From contig NZ_JAOASQ010000006.1 in assembly GCF_030158565.1 (NCBI RefSeq), forward strand, positions 1,921 to 65,920: a stretch of 64,000 bases of DNA. Direction: 5' to 3'. Position 1 is the stretch's first letter. Every line of letters begins with the position of its first letter. Positions 54,101 through 62,579 of this stretch are shown here, piece by piece. The notes below the pieces were generated by a model. That model searched no databases, was not told the DNA's origin, and saw nothing but the letters and a program-made list of their open reading frames with translations. The stretch is from Limnohabitans sp. (GTDB lineage: Bacteria; Pseudomonadota; Gammaproteobacteria; Burkholderiales; Burkholderiaceae_C). A program made the position numbers and the translations under genes.

Positions 54101-54761
54101 CCGGGCTGGCCAGCGCCTCGCCCGAGCGCAAGCGGGCCAGCGCCCGCACATGCAAGGCCGGGCGCGTGGCCTGGCGTTCGGCCTCGTTCAGGGTGGCCAG
54201 CACGCGGCGCCACAGCGCGGCTTGCCACAGCTGGTCGGCGGGCAAGTCCGCCTGCCCTGCGGCCTGGCGCAACACATCGCGGCCAGCGGCCCAGTCGTCA
54301 AGCCAGTCAGGCCGGTAAATTTGGTACTGGTCAAACAGGTCGGCCAGGCGGCTGGCCAGTTGCAGTAAGCGGTCGGGCTCATCGCCCCGCAAAAACCCCG
54401 CCACCGGCTGGAACACCGCATCGCCCACGCATTCGGGCAGCAAAGCGATCAAGCGCCAGGTCATGGGCAGTTTGTCGAGCGGCGAGTCGGGCGGCACATT
54501 CTGCGCGCCCAGCACCTGCCGGTAGGTGCGCCACAAAAAGCGCGAAGGCAGCTCAACCCGCGTGGCCGCGCACACGCCGCCCTGCTGGGCCAACGCCATC
54601 TTGATCCACTCGGCCATGCCGTTGCTTTGCACCAGCACCACCTCGGGCTCCAGCGGCCCCAAAGGCTGACGCGACAGCCAGCCCGACAGGGTTTCGGCCA
54701 ACACCTCGGAGCGGTGGCTGTGCAGGGCAATGAAGCCCGAAGGAATGGCAGAAACGGACAT
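51174..54761 (-). CDS. recC: Exodeoxyribonuclease V gamma subunit RecC
   Basis: 1195 aa RecC-like; ATGA overlap with recB; contains a repeat-derived in-frame segment. Confidence 0.93.
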   Translation of the reverse strand: MSVSAIPSGFIALHSHRSEVLAETLSGWLSRQPLGPLEPEVVLVQSNGMAEWIKMALAQQGGVCAATRVELPSRFLWRTYRQVLGAQNVPPDSPLDKLPMTWRLIALLPECVGDAVFQPVAGFLRGDEPDRLLQLASRLADLFDQYQIYRPDWLDDWAAGRDVLRQAAGQADLPADQLWQAALWRRVLATLNEAERQATRPALHVRALARLRSGEALASPVARRVSVFGMSHMPGQLLDMLAALAAHSQVLLAVPNPCQYHWGDIMDGREWLRAERKRHGYKKESLSETPLAQMHWHAPALLAAWGRQGRDFIRQLDAFDDVQAAQEAVPGVKLDLFDDVPGADATRLLTQLQHRIRDLKSSQDAVDAPLQADDRSVVFQVAHSPVRELEVLHDQLLQWFHQMPEASPRDVVVMVPDIEVMAPAIRAVFGQYKRGDARFIPFDIADLGAQANSPLIHAVEWLLALPQQRGRMSELVELLEVPALAARFGVKPEQLPTLTRWMAGSGIRWGLSAQHRQGLGLAACGEDNSALFGVQRMLMGYACGADPMPPAASGPDPYPEVGGLDAELAGALAHLLQALMDWWETCATAASPAQWAERCRALLAALFKPQDDTDRNALSALDQALNDWGKAADQADFAEAVPLAVARSAWLEALKVPKLEQRFRAGGVTFCTLMPMRAIPFQMVCLLGMNDGDYPRRSPRADFDLLGLPGMARPGDRSRRDDDRQLMLEALLSARRVLYVSWSGRSVRDNSEQPPSVLVSQLRDEIDALWGTGSAKRLTTVHPLQPFSRTYFEEGSALHTYAREWRAAQTGSPRFARDDEKKGARDDEASRPSSPGAAVSREERSDVAGPGDPVLLPPLQSATGTPVITLTQLAHFLRKPVGAFFRERLQVHLDDERSALYDEELFGLGGLDLYQLLDHELAHVPTDLSLDALPAHAQRVVQRLRQAGALPLAGVGVLEAQKLSHQLQTLLGAALQERQAYPEVAERLLVDLPQAQATPNDPLNVHLQDALSGLLWGESGALSLTLRASKLANLVPKTPQAYSDKLIDIWLLSLAAAAMHQPLPCVVVGRNAVLRVPPQDPEQARAQLQVLLDTWVEGMRWPLPLPPGLALQWLKDKDNRNALADAYEGSDFKRGALGEDPALARTYPTLQSLLDTGAFERLADAVYAPLQAWAADIAIEPLPDADSGDDSEEQA
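52201..52334. repeat. Family B palindromic element inserted in frame in recC
   Basis: Perfect 11-bp inverted termini ACTGGATCGCC ... GGCGATCCAGT and subterminal CCACGTCGCTTCGCTCCTCGCG ... ATCGCGAGCGAAGCGTGG; matches the unit at 13933-13999. Confidence 0.88.
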
Positions 54762-54925
54762 GCGGCGGGGTCAGGCGATCAGGCTGGGAATACGACAAGA
54801 ATAGCCGCAATCTTGCCCCGCGCCGGGCTCAAGACATGAGCCACGGGCGCCCCGTTTTTTGCCCATATTTTAAGCACAACGCGCCACACCAGGCAGGATG
54901 CGGCTTGGCGCAGTTGTTCATGGAC

Positions 54926-54934
54926 TTATCCACA
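54926..54934 (+). promoter_or_regulatory. Perfect-consensus DnaA box TTATCCACA
   Basis: TGGACTTATCCACAGC in the divergent region upstream of recC. Confidence 0.5.
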
Positions 54935-55008
54935 GCTTTGGGCACGGTCTGTGGGGAAAGTTGGACCACATCCACGCAACAGCCCAAGCCTGCGCCGCCT
55001 GCACCACG

Positions 55009-55113
55009 GTCACCCGGGACGCGATCCGGGGTCCATAGAGGCTGAAGAATGGATCCCGCATCCAGTGCGGGATGACAAACACCAAATGCATCACGCATCC
55101 AGTGTGGGATGAC
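55009..55113. repeat. Three family A units (one direct, two inverted)
   Basis: GTCACCCGGGACGCGATCCGGGGTCCA; TGGATCCCGCATCCAGTGCGGGATGAC; ATCACGCATCCAGTGTGGGATGAC. Confidence 0.9.
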
Positions 55114-55216
55114 AAATCCCCAATGCATCGCCTGACACGGGCTTAGATGGCTTTGGTCTGAAACAGCTGTCATCGTCATGACTGGTCATGCCCGAAACCC
55201 GCACTACAGTGCAGGC

Positions 55217-55855
55217 ATGACGCATTTTTACGAACCCCACCTGGGCCACGGCCTGAAGCACGACCCTTTCAACTCGATCGTCGGGCCGCGCCCGATTGGC
55301 TGGGTGTCAAGCCGCAATGCCAGCGGGGGGCTCAATCTGGCGCCCTACAGTTTTTTCAGCGCTTTCAACTACGTGCCGCCGCTGATTGGCTTTTCCAGCA
55401 TTGGTCGCAAGGACACGCTGAACAACATCGAGGCCACCGGCGAGTTTGTCTGGAACCTGGTCACGCGGCCCTTGACCGAGGCGATGAACAAGACCTGCGA
55501 TGCGGTGCCGCCCGAGGTCAGCGAGTTCGATGTGGCTGGCCTCACCCCACAAGCGTCACGCATCGTCAGCGTGCCCCGCGTGGCCGAAAGCCCGGTCAGC
55601 TTCGAGTGCAAATGCACCCAGATCCTGCAGATGGAAGGCATCGATGGCCAAAAGGTCAACACCTGGATGATCTTTGGCCAAGTGGTGGGCGTGCACATCG
55701 ATGAGCGATTGCTCAAAGACGGCATTTACGACACCGCCAACGCCCAGCACGTTTTGCGCGCTGGTGGGCCGGCGGACTATTTCACCATCGGGCCTGAGCA
55801 GTTGTTCAAGCTCTACCGGCCCGAAAGCTGGCAGGGCACGCTGCCCAAAAAGTAA
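55217..55855 (+). CDS. Flavin reductase-like domain protein
   Basis: FNSIVGPRPIGWVSSRNASGGLNLAPYSFFSAFNYVPPLIGFS. Confidence 0.9.
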   Translation: MTHFYEPHLGHGLKHDPFNSIVGPRPIGWVSSRNASGGLNLAPYSFFSAFNYVPPLIGFSSIGRKDTLNNIEATGEFVWNLVTRPLTEAMNKTCDAVPPEVSEFDVAGLTPQASRIVSVPRVAESPVSFECKCTQILQMEGIDGQKVNTWMIFGQVVGVHIDERLLKDGIYDTANAQHVLRAGGPADYFTIGPEQLFKLYRPESWQGTLPKK

Positions 55856-55867
55856 AACACCCGCTGC

Positions 55868-56455
55868 TCAGGCCTTGTTGGCTTGGCCAGCGTCGTGCAC
55901 CAGTTGCGCGATCTCGACCGAACCGAGCAACTGAATGGGATGCTGTCGGGCCAAGGCCACAGCGGCTGGGCTAAAGACCCCCAAGCTCATACAGCTGCAC
56001 GAGAAGGCCTCTTGGCTCTCAACAGCGGCCAACAGTTCACGCAAGGGCTCGGCCCCCACGCTGGCGGCTTTCCAGCGTTTGGCGCTGACCAAGGTGATGC
56101 GGCCATTTTTCTCAATCTCAAAGTCGGCGGGGCCGTTGCTCAGAGGGCGAACCTCAAAACCTTGCTTGCGCAAAGCGGTTTCGACCACGGCCGCAAACTC
56201 GCGCCAGGCCATGGCACGGGCCTGCCCTGTGAGCGCTTCGATGCGATCGTTTGACAATGCGTTTCTTTGCCGCCAGGCAGCCATGACGCCGATGACCAAA
56301 AACGGAAAGCCGCCCAGCATGCCCGCTGTTTTGTAGGCATCGGGCAACAAGGCACCGGCCGCCAAGGCCACCGCCAGCATCACCACAAAGCTCACCCACC
56401 AAGGGGCGCGCAACAAGGTCGCGAACAGCGACTTTTCAGACATTTTCAATTTCAT
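55868..56455 (-). CDS. Membrane-anchored Mrr-like restriction endonuclease-fold protein
   Basis: Two N-terminal hydrophobic segments, then MAWREFAAVVETALRKQGFEVRPLSNGPADFEIEKNGRITLVSAKRWKAASVG (D...K core). Confidence 0.8.
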   Translation of the reverse strand: MKLKMSEKSLFATLLRAPWWVSFVVMLAVALAAGALLPDAYKTAGMLGGFPFLVIGVMAAWRQRNALSNDRIEALTGQARAMAWREFAAVVETALRKQGFEVRPLSNGPADFEIEKNGRITLVSAKRWKAASVGAEPLRELLAAVESQEAFSCSCMSLGVFSPAAVALARQHPIQLLGSVEIAQLVHDAGQANKA

Positions 56456-56597
56456 GGTCAGCTCAAATGAGGTTCACCGCAACACCCCACTGCAACTGCA
56501 GCTTGGCCACGGCACGCCAGTGTAGTAGGCCACGCGACAGGCCCCATTGCCCCTGCGTGCTAAAGTGAATTCAACGTCACTTGCGCAGGTTTCAACC

Positions 56598-57101
56598 ATG
56601 ACCCACTCTCACGACCCCAGCCCCACACACGAGCACACCGAAACCGACTGGAAGCACGATGGCGTGCGCGTGGTGCCAGGCGATCAGTTGGACGGCAACG
56701 TGCCCTCCACCCCCGGCATGGACCGCAAAGCGGCCATCAACTTTGCCCGTGTGGGGGCGCAAAAACTCTGGGCCGGCACGGTGCACATCCACCCCAATGC
56801 CAAAACAGGTGCACACCACCATGGGCCTTTGGAGAGCGTGATCTATGTGGTCAAGGGCCGGGCCCACATGCGCTGGGGCAATGCACTGGAGTTCACCGCC
56901 GAGGCCGGGCCAGGTGATTTCATTTACGTGCCGCCCTATGTGCCGCACCAGGAAATCAATGCCAGCGCAGACGAAACGCTCGAATGCGTGCTGTGCCGCA
57001 GCGACGGCCAGGCGGTGGCGGTCAACATGGACATCGAGCCCGCGGAAAAACCCGAGACGGTGCTCTGGATTGACCCCACGCACCCGCAAGGCGGCGTTTG
57101 A
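56598..57101 (+). CDS. Cupin domain protein
   Basis: HIHPNAKTGAHHHGPLESVIYVVKGRAHMRWG...PGDFIYVPPYVPHQEIN. Confidence 0.92.
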   Translation: MTHSHDPSPTHEHTETDWKHDGVRVVPGDQLDGNVPSTPGMDRKAAINFARVGAQKLWAGTVHIHPNAKTGAHHHGPLESVIYVVKGRAHMRWGNALEFTAEAGPGDFIYVPPYVPHQEINASADETLECVLCRSDGQAVAVNMDIEPAEKPETVLWIDPTHPQGGV

Positions 57102-57106
57102 CCCCA

Positions 57107-57131
57107 ACACCCGGCCAGGGCGACCGGGTGT
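57107..57131. terminator. Hairpin ACACCCGG/CCGGGTGT between convergent genes
   Basis: Perfect 8-bp arms immediately after the cupin stop codon; no strong T-run. Confidence 0.4.
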
Positions 57132-57147
57132 GCTTCTCAGCCGAGGG

Positions 57148-58128
57148 TCAATCCAGCGTCACGCCCGCTTTCTTGACGACCTGGCCCAGACGGATGGACT
57201 CTTTGCGGATCAACTCGCCAAACTGAGCGGCCGTGCCGCCCACCACCGGCGTGCCGATGGCTTCCCATTTTTTCTTGAACTCCGGCTCGCTGAAGATGGC
57301 GTTCAAGGTGGTGTTGAGCTTGTTGATGATGGGCGCAGGCGTTCCCGCACGCACCGCGATGCCGTGCCAGCCGGTGATTTCATAACCGGCAATGCCCGCT
57401 TCCATCATGGTCGGCACATTGGGCAATGAGGGGTGGCGCTTGGCCGACGTCACGGCCAGGGCTTTCAATTTGCCACCCTGGATGTGCGGCAAAGAGCTGC
57501 CCAGGATGTCGAACATCACCTGCACCTGACCACCGATCAAATCGTTGAGCGCAGGGCCCGCACCACGGTAGGGGATGTGCGAGATGTTGGTGTTGACCTG
57601 GGTGTTGAAAATCTCACCCGCCAAATGCTGAGGCGTACCGTTGCCTGCCGATGCAAAGGCCAATTTGCTGTCAGGCTTTTGCGCCAAGGCCACCAGCTCC
57701 TTGACGTTGTTGACCGGCACGCTCGGGTGCACCTCGAGCACCAAGGGGAATGAGGAAATCTGGATCACCGGGGCCAGGTCGGTCATGGGCACAAAGGGCA
57801 TGCTGCGGTACAGCGTGGGGTTCACGGCCATGGGGCCGCTGGCGGCCAGCAGCATGGTGTAGCCATCCGCTGGCGCTTGCTTGGCCACTTCGGCGCTGCC
57901 TAGGTTACCGCCTGCACCGCCTTTGTTGTCCACGATCACGGTGACGCCCAGGCGCGTGCTCAATTCACTTTGCAGCATGCGCGCCATCAGGTCGGTCGGG
58001 CCACCCGGTGGGTAAGGCACCACAAAGCGGATCGTTTTGCTGGGGTAGTTGTCCTGGGCCAGCGCGGGCAATGCGGTGGCACCCAAAAGGGCCGCTGAGA
58101 GTGCTGCGACGAAAGTGCTGCGTTTCAT
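57148..58128 (-). CDS. Bug/TctC family substrate-binding protein
   Basis: Signal peptide MKRSTFVAALSAALLGATALPALAQ; YPSKTIRFVVPYPPGGPTDLMARML. Confidence 0.93.
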   Translation of the reverse strand: MKRSTFVAALSAALLGATALPALAQDNYPSKTIRFVVPYPPGGPTDLMARMLQSELSTRLGVTVIVDNKGGAGGNLGSAEVAKQAPADGYTMLLAASGPMAVNPTLYRSMPFVPMTDLAPVIQISSFPLVLEVHPSVPVNNVKELVALAQKPDSKLAFASAGNGTPQHLAGEIFNTQVNTNISHIPYRGAGPALNDLIGGQVQVMFDILGSSLPHIQGGKLKALAVTSAKRHPSLPNVPTMMEAGIAGYEITGWHGIAVRAGTPAPIINKLNTTLNAIFSEPEFKKKWEAIGTPVVGGTAAQFGELIRKESIRLGQVVKKAGVTLD

Positions 58129-58157
58129 GGTGTTGTCTCCTGTAGAAATGGGAAAGC

Positions 58158-58985
58158 TCAAGCGGCAAAAAAAGCTTCACGCGCTTGGGCTGCGGTGTAG
58201 AGGGGGCGGCCCAGCACACGGGCCGAGTCGGCGATCTGGCGCACCAAGGCGGCGTTGTCGGGGGCCACTTGCCCGTTGTTGAGCAAGAGGTTGTTTTCAA
58301 AACCCACCCGCGCATGGCCACCCAAAGCCACAGCGGTGGTGGCGCAAGCGTGCTCGCCTGCGCCAAAGGCGCACATGGACCAGGGCTCGGAGCCGGTGTG
58401 GGCCATCACAAAAGGCAAGAGGTCTTTGGCCTCCGAGGTCTGGCCTATCGAATAACGGCCCAGCACAAACAAGAGCGACCAAGGCGCATCGGGGATCACG
58501 CCTTGCGCACGCAGAGCTTGCCAGCGCTGCAGGTCGGCCACGTCGTACACGATGACCTGGGTCATGACGCGCTCTTTGGCCAGCCAGCCAAAGAACTGGG
58601 CCAGACCGGCTTCGCCGATCTCGGGCTGGTCCACTTCGCGCAGGCCCACCGACACGGCTTCGGGCTTGAGCGCCGTGACCATGGCGATTTGCTCGGGCGC
58701 TTTGTACACGCGCGCGGCTTCGCTGGTGACCTGGATGATGAGTTCATCGCCCACCGCCGCCTTGACCGCCTGCTGGGCATCACGGTAGCCCTGCACGTCC
58801 AGGCTATGACGCCCCTCAGCATCGCGGATGTGCATGTGGATCATGGCCGCACCCGCATCGAGGCACAGCTTGGCGGTTTGGCCCAGCTCTGCGGTGGTGA
58901 TGGGCAAGGCCGGATGGTCAGGCCGCTGCTTGTAGGCGCCGTTCGGCGCCACGGTGATCAACAGGGGATGCGAAAAAACAGCCAT
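58158..58985 (-). CDS. 3-keto-5-aminohexanoate cleavage enzyme family protein (BKACE/DUF849)
   Basis: LITVAPNGAYKQRPDHPALPITTAEL...GAAMIHMHIRDAEGRHSLD...VGLREVDQPEIGE. Confidence 0.92.
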   Translation of the reverse strand: MAVFSHPLLITVAPNGAYKQRPDHPALPITTAELGQTAKLCLDAGAAMIHMHIRDAEGRHSLDVQGYRDAQQAVKAAVGDELIIQVTSEAARVYKAPEQIAMVTALKPEAVSVGLREVDQPEIGEAGLAQFFGWLAKERVMTQVIVYDVADLQRWQALRAQGVIPDAPWSLLFVLGRYSIGQTSEAKDLLPFVMAHTGSEPWSMCAFGAGEHACATTAVALGGHARVGFENNLLLNNGQVAPDNAALVRQIADSARVLGRPLYTAAQAREAFFAA

Positions 58986-59017
58986 GGGGTGCCTTTTAAA
59001 AATCAATCGTGGGGGAA

Positions 59018-59971
59018 TCAATCGAGAGGGTTAAGGGGCGGCAACTCAGACGCCAGCAAATCCAGCCCTTGGCGCAGCAAGCGGTCATAGCGTTCGCGCT
59101 CGGCCTTTTGGGTCTCGGGTGTCCATTTGAAAAAGCCCTGCCCGGTCTTCATGCCCAGGTCACCCCGGGCCACGCGCTCTTGCAGCACGCGGGCGGGCTC
59201 GGCGTTCACGGCCAGGCTGGGGTACATGCTGGCAGCAGCAGCCGTGTGCACCTCCAGGCCCGCATGGTCGCGCTGCATGACCGGGCCAGCGGCCAAGAAA
59301 CGAAAGCCAAAACCAAAGCGCACGGCCGCGTCCACGTCTTCGGGCGTGGCCACGCCTTCATCGATCAGGGCAAAGGCCTCGCGCGCCAGGGCGTGCTGCA
59401 TGCGGTTGGCCAAAAAGCCCGGCTTGTCCTTGCGCACCAGCACCGGCACGCTGCCACAGCCGCGCATGAAGTCGCACAGCTGCTCGGCTTCTGGCACCTT
59501 GGACTCTGGCCCCAACACCACCTCGACCAGCGGCACCAAATGCGCAGGCATAAAAAAGTGCAGGCCCAGCATGCGCTCGGCCGTGGGCAAGCCCTCGGCG
59601 ATGGCGCTGATCGGGAAGCTGGAGCTGTTGCTGCACAGCAGCGTTTCGGGTGCGGCCATCTGCGCCAGTCGTGCAAAGAGGGCCTGCTTGAGGGGCAGTT
59701 TTTCAGGGATGCACTCGATCAGCACGCTCACGCCGGGCCAGGCCACGTCGGCCAAATCGGCCACGGCCTGCACGCGCTCGCTGCGGTGGGCCATGCCCAA
59801 AGCCTCCAGGTTGTGGCGCACATGGGTGGCCAGCGCCTGGCGCTTGGCGACATCGGGCTCGACCACGGTGACCTGGCTGCCGCCACGGGCCAACACGATG
59901 GCCACGTCCATGCCCATGGTGCCGCCGCCGACGACCACGCTGCGCGCTTGAGAAGGGTGTGAAGAAATCAT
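59018..59971 (-). CDS. 3-hydroxyacyl-CoA dehydrogenase family NAD-binding protein
   Basis: VVVGGGTMGMDVAIVLARGG...SNSSSFPISAIAEGL...GLHFFMPAHLVPLVEVV...DKPGFLANRMQHAL. Confidence 0.92.
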   Translation of the reverse strand: MISSHPSQARSVVVGGGTMGMDVAIVLARGGSQVTVVEPDVAKRQALATHVRHNLEALGMAHRSERVQAVADLADVAWPGVSVLIECIPEKLPLKQALFARLAQMAAPETLLCSNSSSFPISAIAEGLPTAERMLGLHFFMPAHLVPLVEVVLGPESKVPEAEQLCDFMRGCGSVPVLVRKDKPGFLANRMQHALAREAFALIDEGVATPEDVDAAVRFGFGFRFLAAGPVMQRDHAGLEVHTAAAASMYPSLAVNAEPARVLQERVARGDLGMKTGQGFFKWTPETQKAERERYDRLLRQGLDLLASELPPLNPLD

Positions 59972-60059
59972 GAATCCAGCCGATATTCAAAAGAATGAGC
60001 CGAGTCTAGGAAGGCGCGATTGCTTCGTCCAGCCGTTTTTTTCTATAAACTGATCTGTT

Positions 60060-60968
60060 ATGCATATCAATTGGACACCCCGCGATCTGGACATCTTTCT
60101 GGTGCTGGCCGAAACCGGCAGTTTCAGGCGCACGGCAGCGCAAGTGCATTTGTCGCAATCGGCGGTCTCGGGCGTGGTCGCCCGGCTTGAAGAATCCTTG
60201 GGCACCCGCCTGTTTGACCGCACCACGCGCAGCGTGCACCTGACGGCCGCAGGCCAGGTGTTCGTGGAACAAGCCAAACTGCTCAACGCCCAAACCCACG
60301 AGGCCGTGCAACGCGTGCTGCACATCACGCAGATCCAGTCGGGCAAAGTGAGCCTGGCGGCCCTGCCCTCGCTGGCGGCCACGGTGGTGCCGCGCGTGAT
60401 GGCCCGCTATGCCGAGCAACACCCGGACATTGCGCTGCAATTGCACGACACCCTGTCTGGCCCTGCCTTTGACCTGGTGCGCGCAGGCACGGTGGACTTC
60501 GCGCTCACCGCGGCCAACCCCGACTACGCGGACCTGGACTACACACCGTTGTCGGCCGATGGCTTTGTCTTGCTGATCCCTCTGAACCACCGCCTGGCCA
60601 AAGGCAAGACCCCTTTGAACTGGCTGCAGGTGGCCGAGCTGACCCACATCTCGATGCCGCTGCCCGCCAGCGTGCGCCAATACGCCAATGCGGCCTTCAT
60701 TGAACACCGCATCGCCTTCCAACCGCGCTACGAGGTCGAGCACATCGCCACCATCCACGCCATGGTCAAAGCCGGCCTGGGTGTGGCCGCCCTGCCCGAG
60801 CTGGCCGCCGCCTTTGTGCAGCAAGACGGCGTGGTGAGCCGCCGCCTGACGGGCCCGGACATCCAGCGCCCCCTGGGCGTGGTCACCCGCCGCCACCGCA
60901 GCTTGTCACCGGCCGCGCAAGAGATGGTGCGCATGCTGCGGCAAGAGACCACGGCTTTGTTGCCTTGA
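60060..60968 (+). CDS. LysR family transcriptional regulator
   Basis: N-terminal HTH DLDIFLVLAETGSFRRTAAQVHLSQSAVSGVVARLEESLGTRLFDRTTRSVHLTAAG. Confidence 0.94.
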   Translation: MHINWTPRDLDIFLVLAETGSFRRTAAQVHLSQSAVSGVVARLEESLGTRLFDRTTRSVHLTAAGQVFVEQAKLLNAQTHEAVQRVLHITQIQSGKVSLAALPSLAATVVPRVMARYAEQHPDIALQLHDTLSGPAFDLVRAGTVDFALTAANPDYADLDYTPLSADGFVLLIPLNHRLAKGKTPLNWLQVAELTHISMPLPASVRQYANAAFIEHRIAFQPRYEVEHIATIHAMVKAGLGVAALPELAAAFVQQDGVVSRRLTGPDIQRPLGVVTRRHRSLSPAAQEMVRMLRQETTALLP

Positions 60969-61024
60969 AGTCGTGCAGCCCATCCCTTGAGCGCAGAACC
61001 CATGCTTTGCAGCCACGCACACCT

Positions 61025-61372
61025 ATGACCCCAGAACAAACGCCAGCCGACGGCTTGGCACCAGCCGACGTGTCCACCATCATCGCGATGGCTTGGCAAG
61101 ACGACACGCCGTTTGAGGCCATTGCCGCGCAGTTTGGTCTGGACGAGCGCGCGGTGATTGACTTGATGCGCGGCGCCCTCAAAACGCGCTCCTTCAGGGT
61201 CTGGCGCATCCGGGTTCGCGGCCGCACGGCCAAACACCAAACCCGGCAAATCAGCGCACAGCGCGATCAGCACAAGCCGGGTTCAGGCGCCCTGCTCAAG
61301 CAAGCTTTGAGCGAAGCGCAGGAGGCGTTTCCTTTGCCACCATCGGCTCTGACGCGTGAATCTCTGCGCTGA
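61025..61372 (+). CDS. TIGR03643/DUF2805-type small protein
   Basis: IIAMAWQDDTPFEAIAAQFGLDERAVIDLMRGALKTRSFRVWRIRVRGRTAKHQTR. Confidence 0.85.
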   Translation: MTPEQTPADGLAPADVSTIIAMAWQDDTPFEAIAAQFGLDERAVIDLMRGALKTRSFRVWRIRVRGRTAKHQTRQISAQRDQHKPGSGALLKQALSEAQEAFPLPPSALTRESLR

Positions 61373-62429
61373 TGCCTTCTGAACGCGGCACACTGGACGG
61401 CAAGGCGGCAGGATGTTCAAACGCTGAAGGGCTGGGCAAGATCGACTCCAAAACCGTCAGCACGTTCTGCAAACGCGGGTCGTTGGCCTGCGCATCGTCG
61501 GTGGTGTCGTTGATGCAGAAAAATTCAAGCGCACCAAACTCAGCGGCCAATGCCTGCAACTGGGTGCTTTGATCCCCCTCACCCGTCGAGACATACCGGT
61601 GGCGATAGGGCCGGATGCTGGCCATGCCGTGCGCCAAGGCCCAGCGCAACACAAAGTCCGACACGATGGTGGGCTTGTCCCAGCTGCGAAACACCGTCGA
61701 CCGCACAGCGGCAAACAACTCGGGGGCTGTTTCTTCCAACTCCAGCAGCAGCGACTTGAGCATGGGCCGGGGCGAATGCGCAAAGGTGCGGAAGGTGTTT
61801 TGGTACAGCGGGTCTTGTTCGCGCCAGGCGGCTTGGCCCGATCGGGCGGCGTCGCTCAGCCACTGGATGGACAGGCGGCAAGCGTTTTCCAGCGAGGTGG
61901 CGTCCATGCGCATGGCTTCGTCGGTGACTTCCGGGTCGTCCGACCACGTGACATGAAAGCCGCCGGGATGGAACCAGTCATCGAGGTGCACCGGCGCGCC
62001 AAAAAACACGTCATCGTTGAAATAGAAATAGCGCTCAGACAAACCGGGGATGTGGTGAATCCAGGACTCGATGTGCCCCGAATCAAAGGTGGGCAAGGAC
62101 GCCTCGGGCATCAGGTCACGGTGGTCCACCAGCGTCAACCGGTCCGAGGGGCGCAGCCAATCGGGGGCCTGGGCATCGGTGACGATGTACACATGGCCGT
62201 GGTCAGGGAAAAACTTCTCCAGTGCGCGCAGGCTGTAACGCAGCTCGTGGTTGTCGCGAAAACGGCCCTCCACATTGCTGTAGCGCGCCATGGCGGCACT
62301 GGAGTCATCGGCCAGCTGCTGCAAAGCCGCCTGACGCTTGGCACGCCAATTCGAATCGTTGCCGTCGACCCACAGATAAACGATGTCGATGGGCGAATCT
62401 GGGGCTTGGTAGTCTTGGTTTTGCGGCAC
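61296..62429 (-). CDS. Stealth family protein (putative hexose-1-phosphate transferase)
   Basis: CR1-like PIDIVYLWVDGNDSNW; RDNHELRYSLRALEKFFPDHGHVYIVTDAQAPDWL; YFYFNDDVFFGAPV; CINDTTDDAQ; GTG start. Confidence 0.88.
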   Translation of the reverse strand: MPQNQDYQAPDSPIDIVYLWVDGNDSNWRAKRQAALQQLADDSSAAMARYSNVEGRFRDNHELRYSLRALEKFFPDHGHVYIVTDAQAPDWLRPSDRLTLVDHRDLMPEASLPTFDSGHIESWIHHIPGLSERYFYFNDDVFFGAPVHLDDWFHPGGFHVTWSDDPEVTDEAMRMDATSLENACRLSIQWLSDAARSGQAAWREQDPLYQNTFRTFAHSPRPMLKSLLLELEETAPELFAAVRSTVFRSWDKPTIVSDFVLRWALAHGMASIRPYRHRYVSTGEGDQSTQLQALAAEFGALEFFCINDTTDDAQANDPRLQNVLTVLESILPSPSAFEHPAALPSSVPRSEGISAEIHASEPMVAKETPPALRSKLA

Positions 62430-62579
62430 GCGCAGAGTCTATCAGCGGGGCCATGGCAGTTGGCAATAACCCTGCACATGACTGGGCTGGTCCGCCCTGC
62501 AAGGTATTTGGGCTCATCTCACTGCCAGGCACTCGCCAAGGCCTGGGCTGTGGATATGGTTGTCGGACACAAGCGGAGA

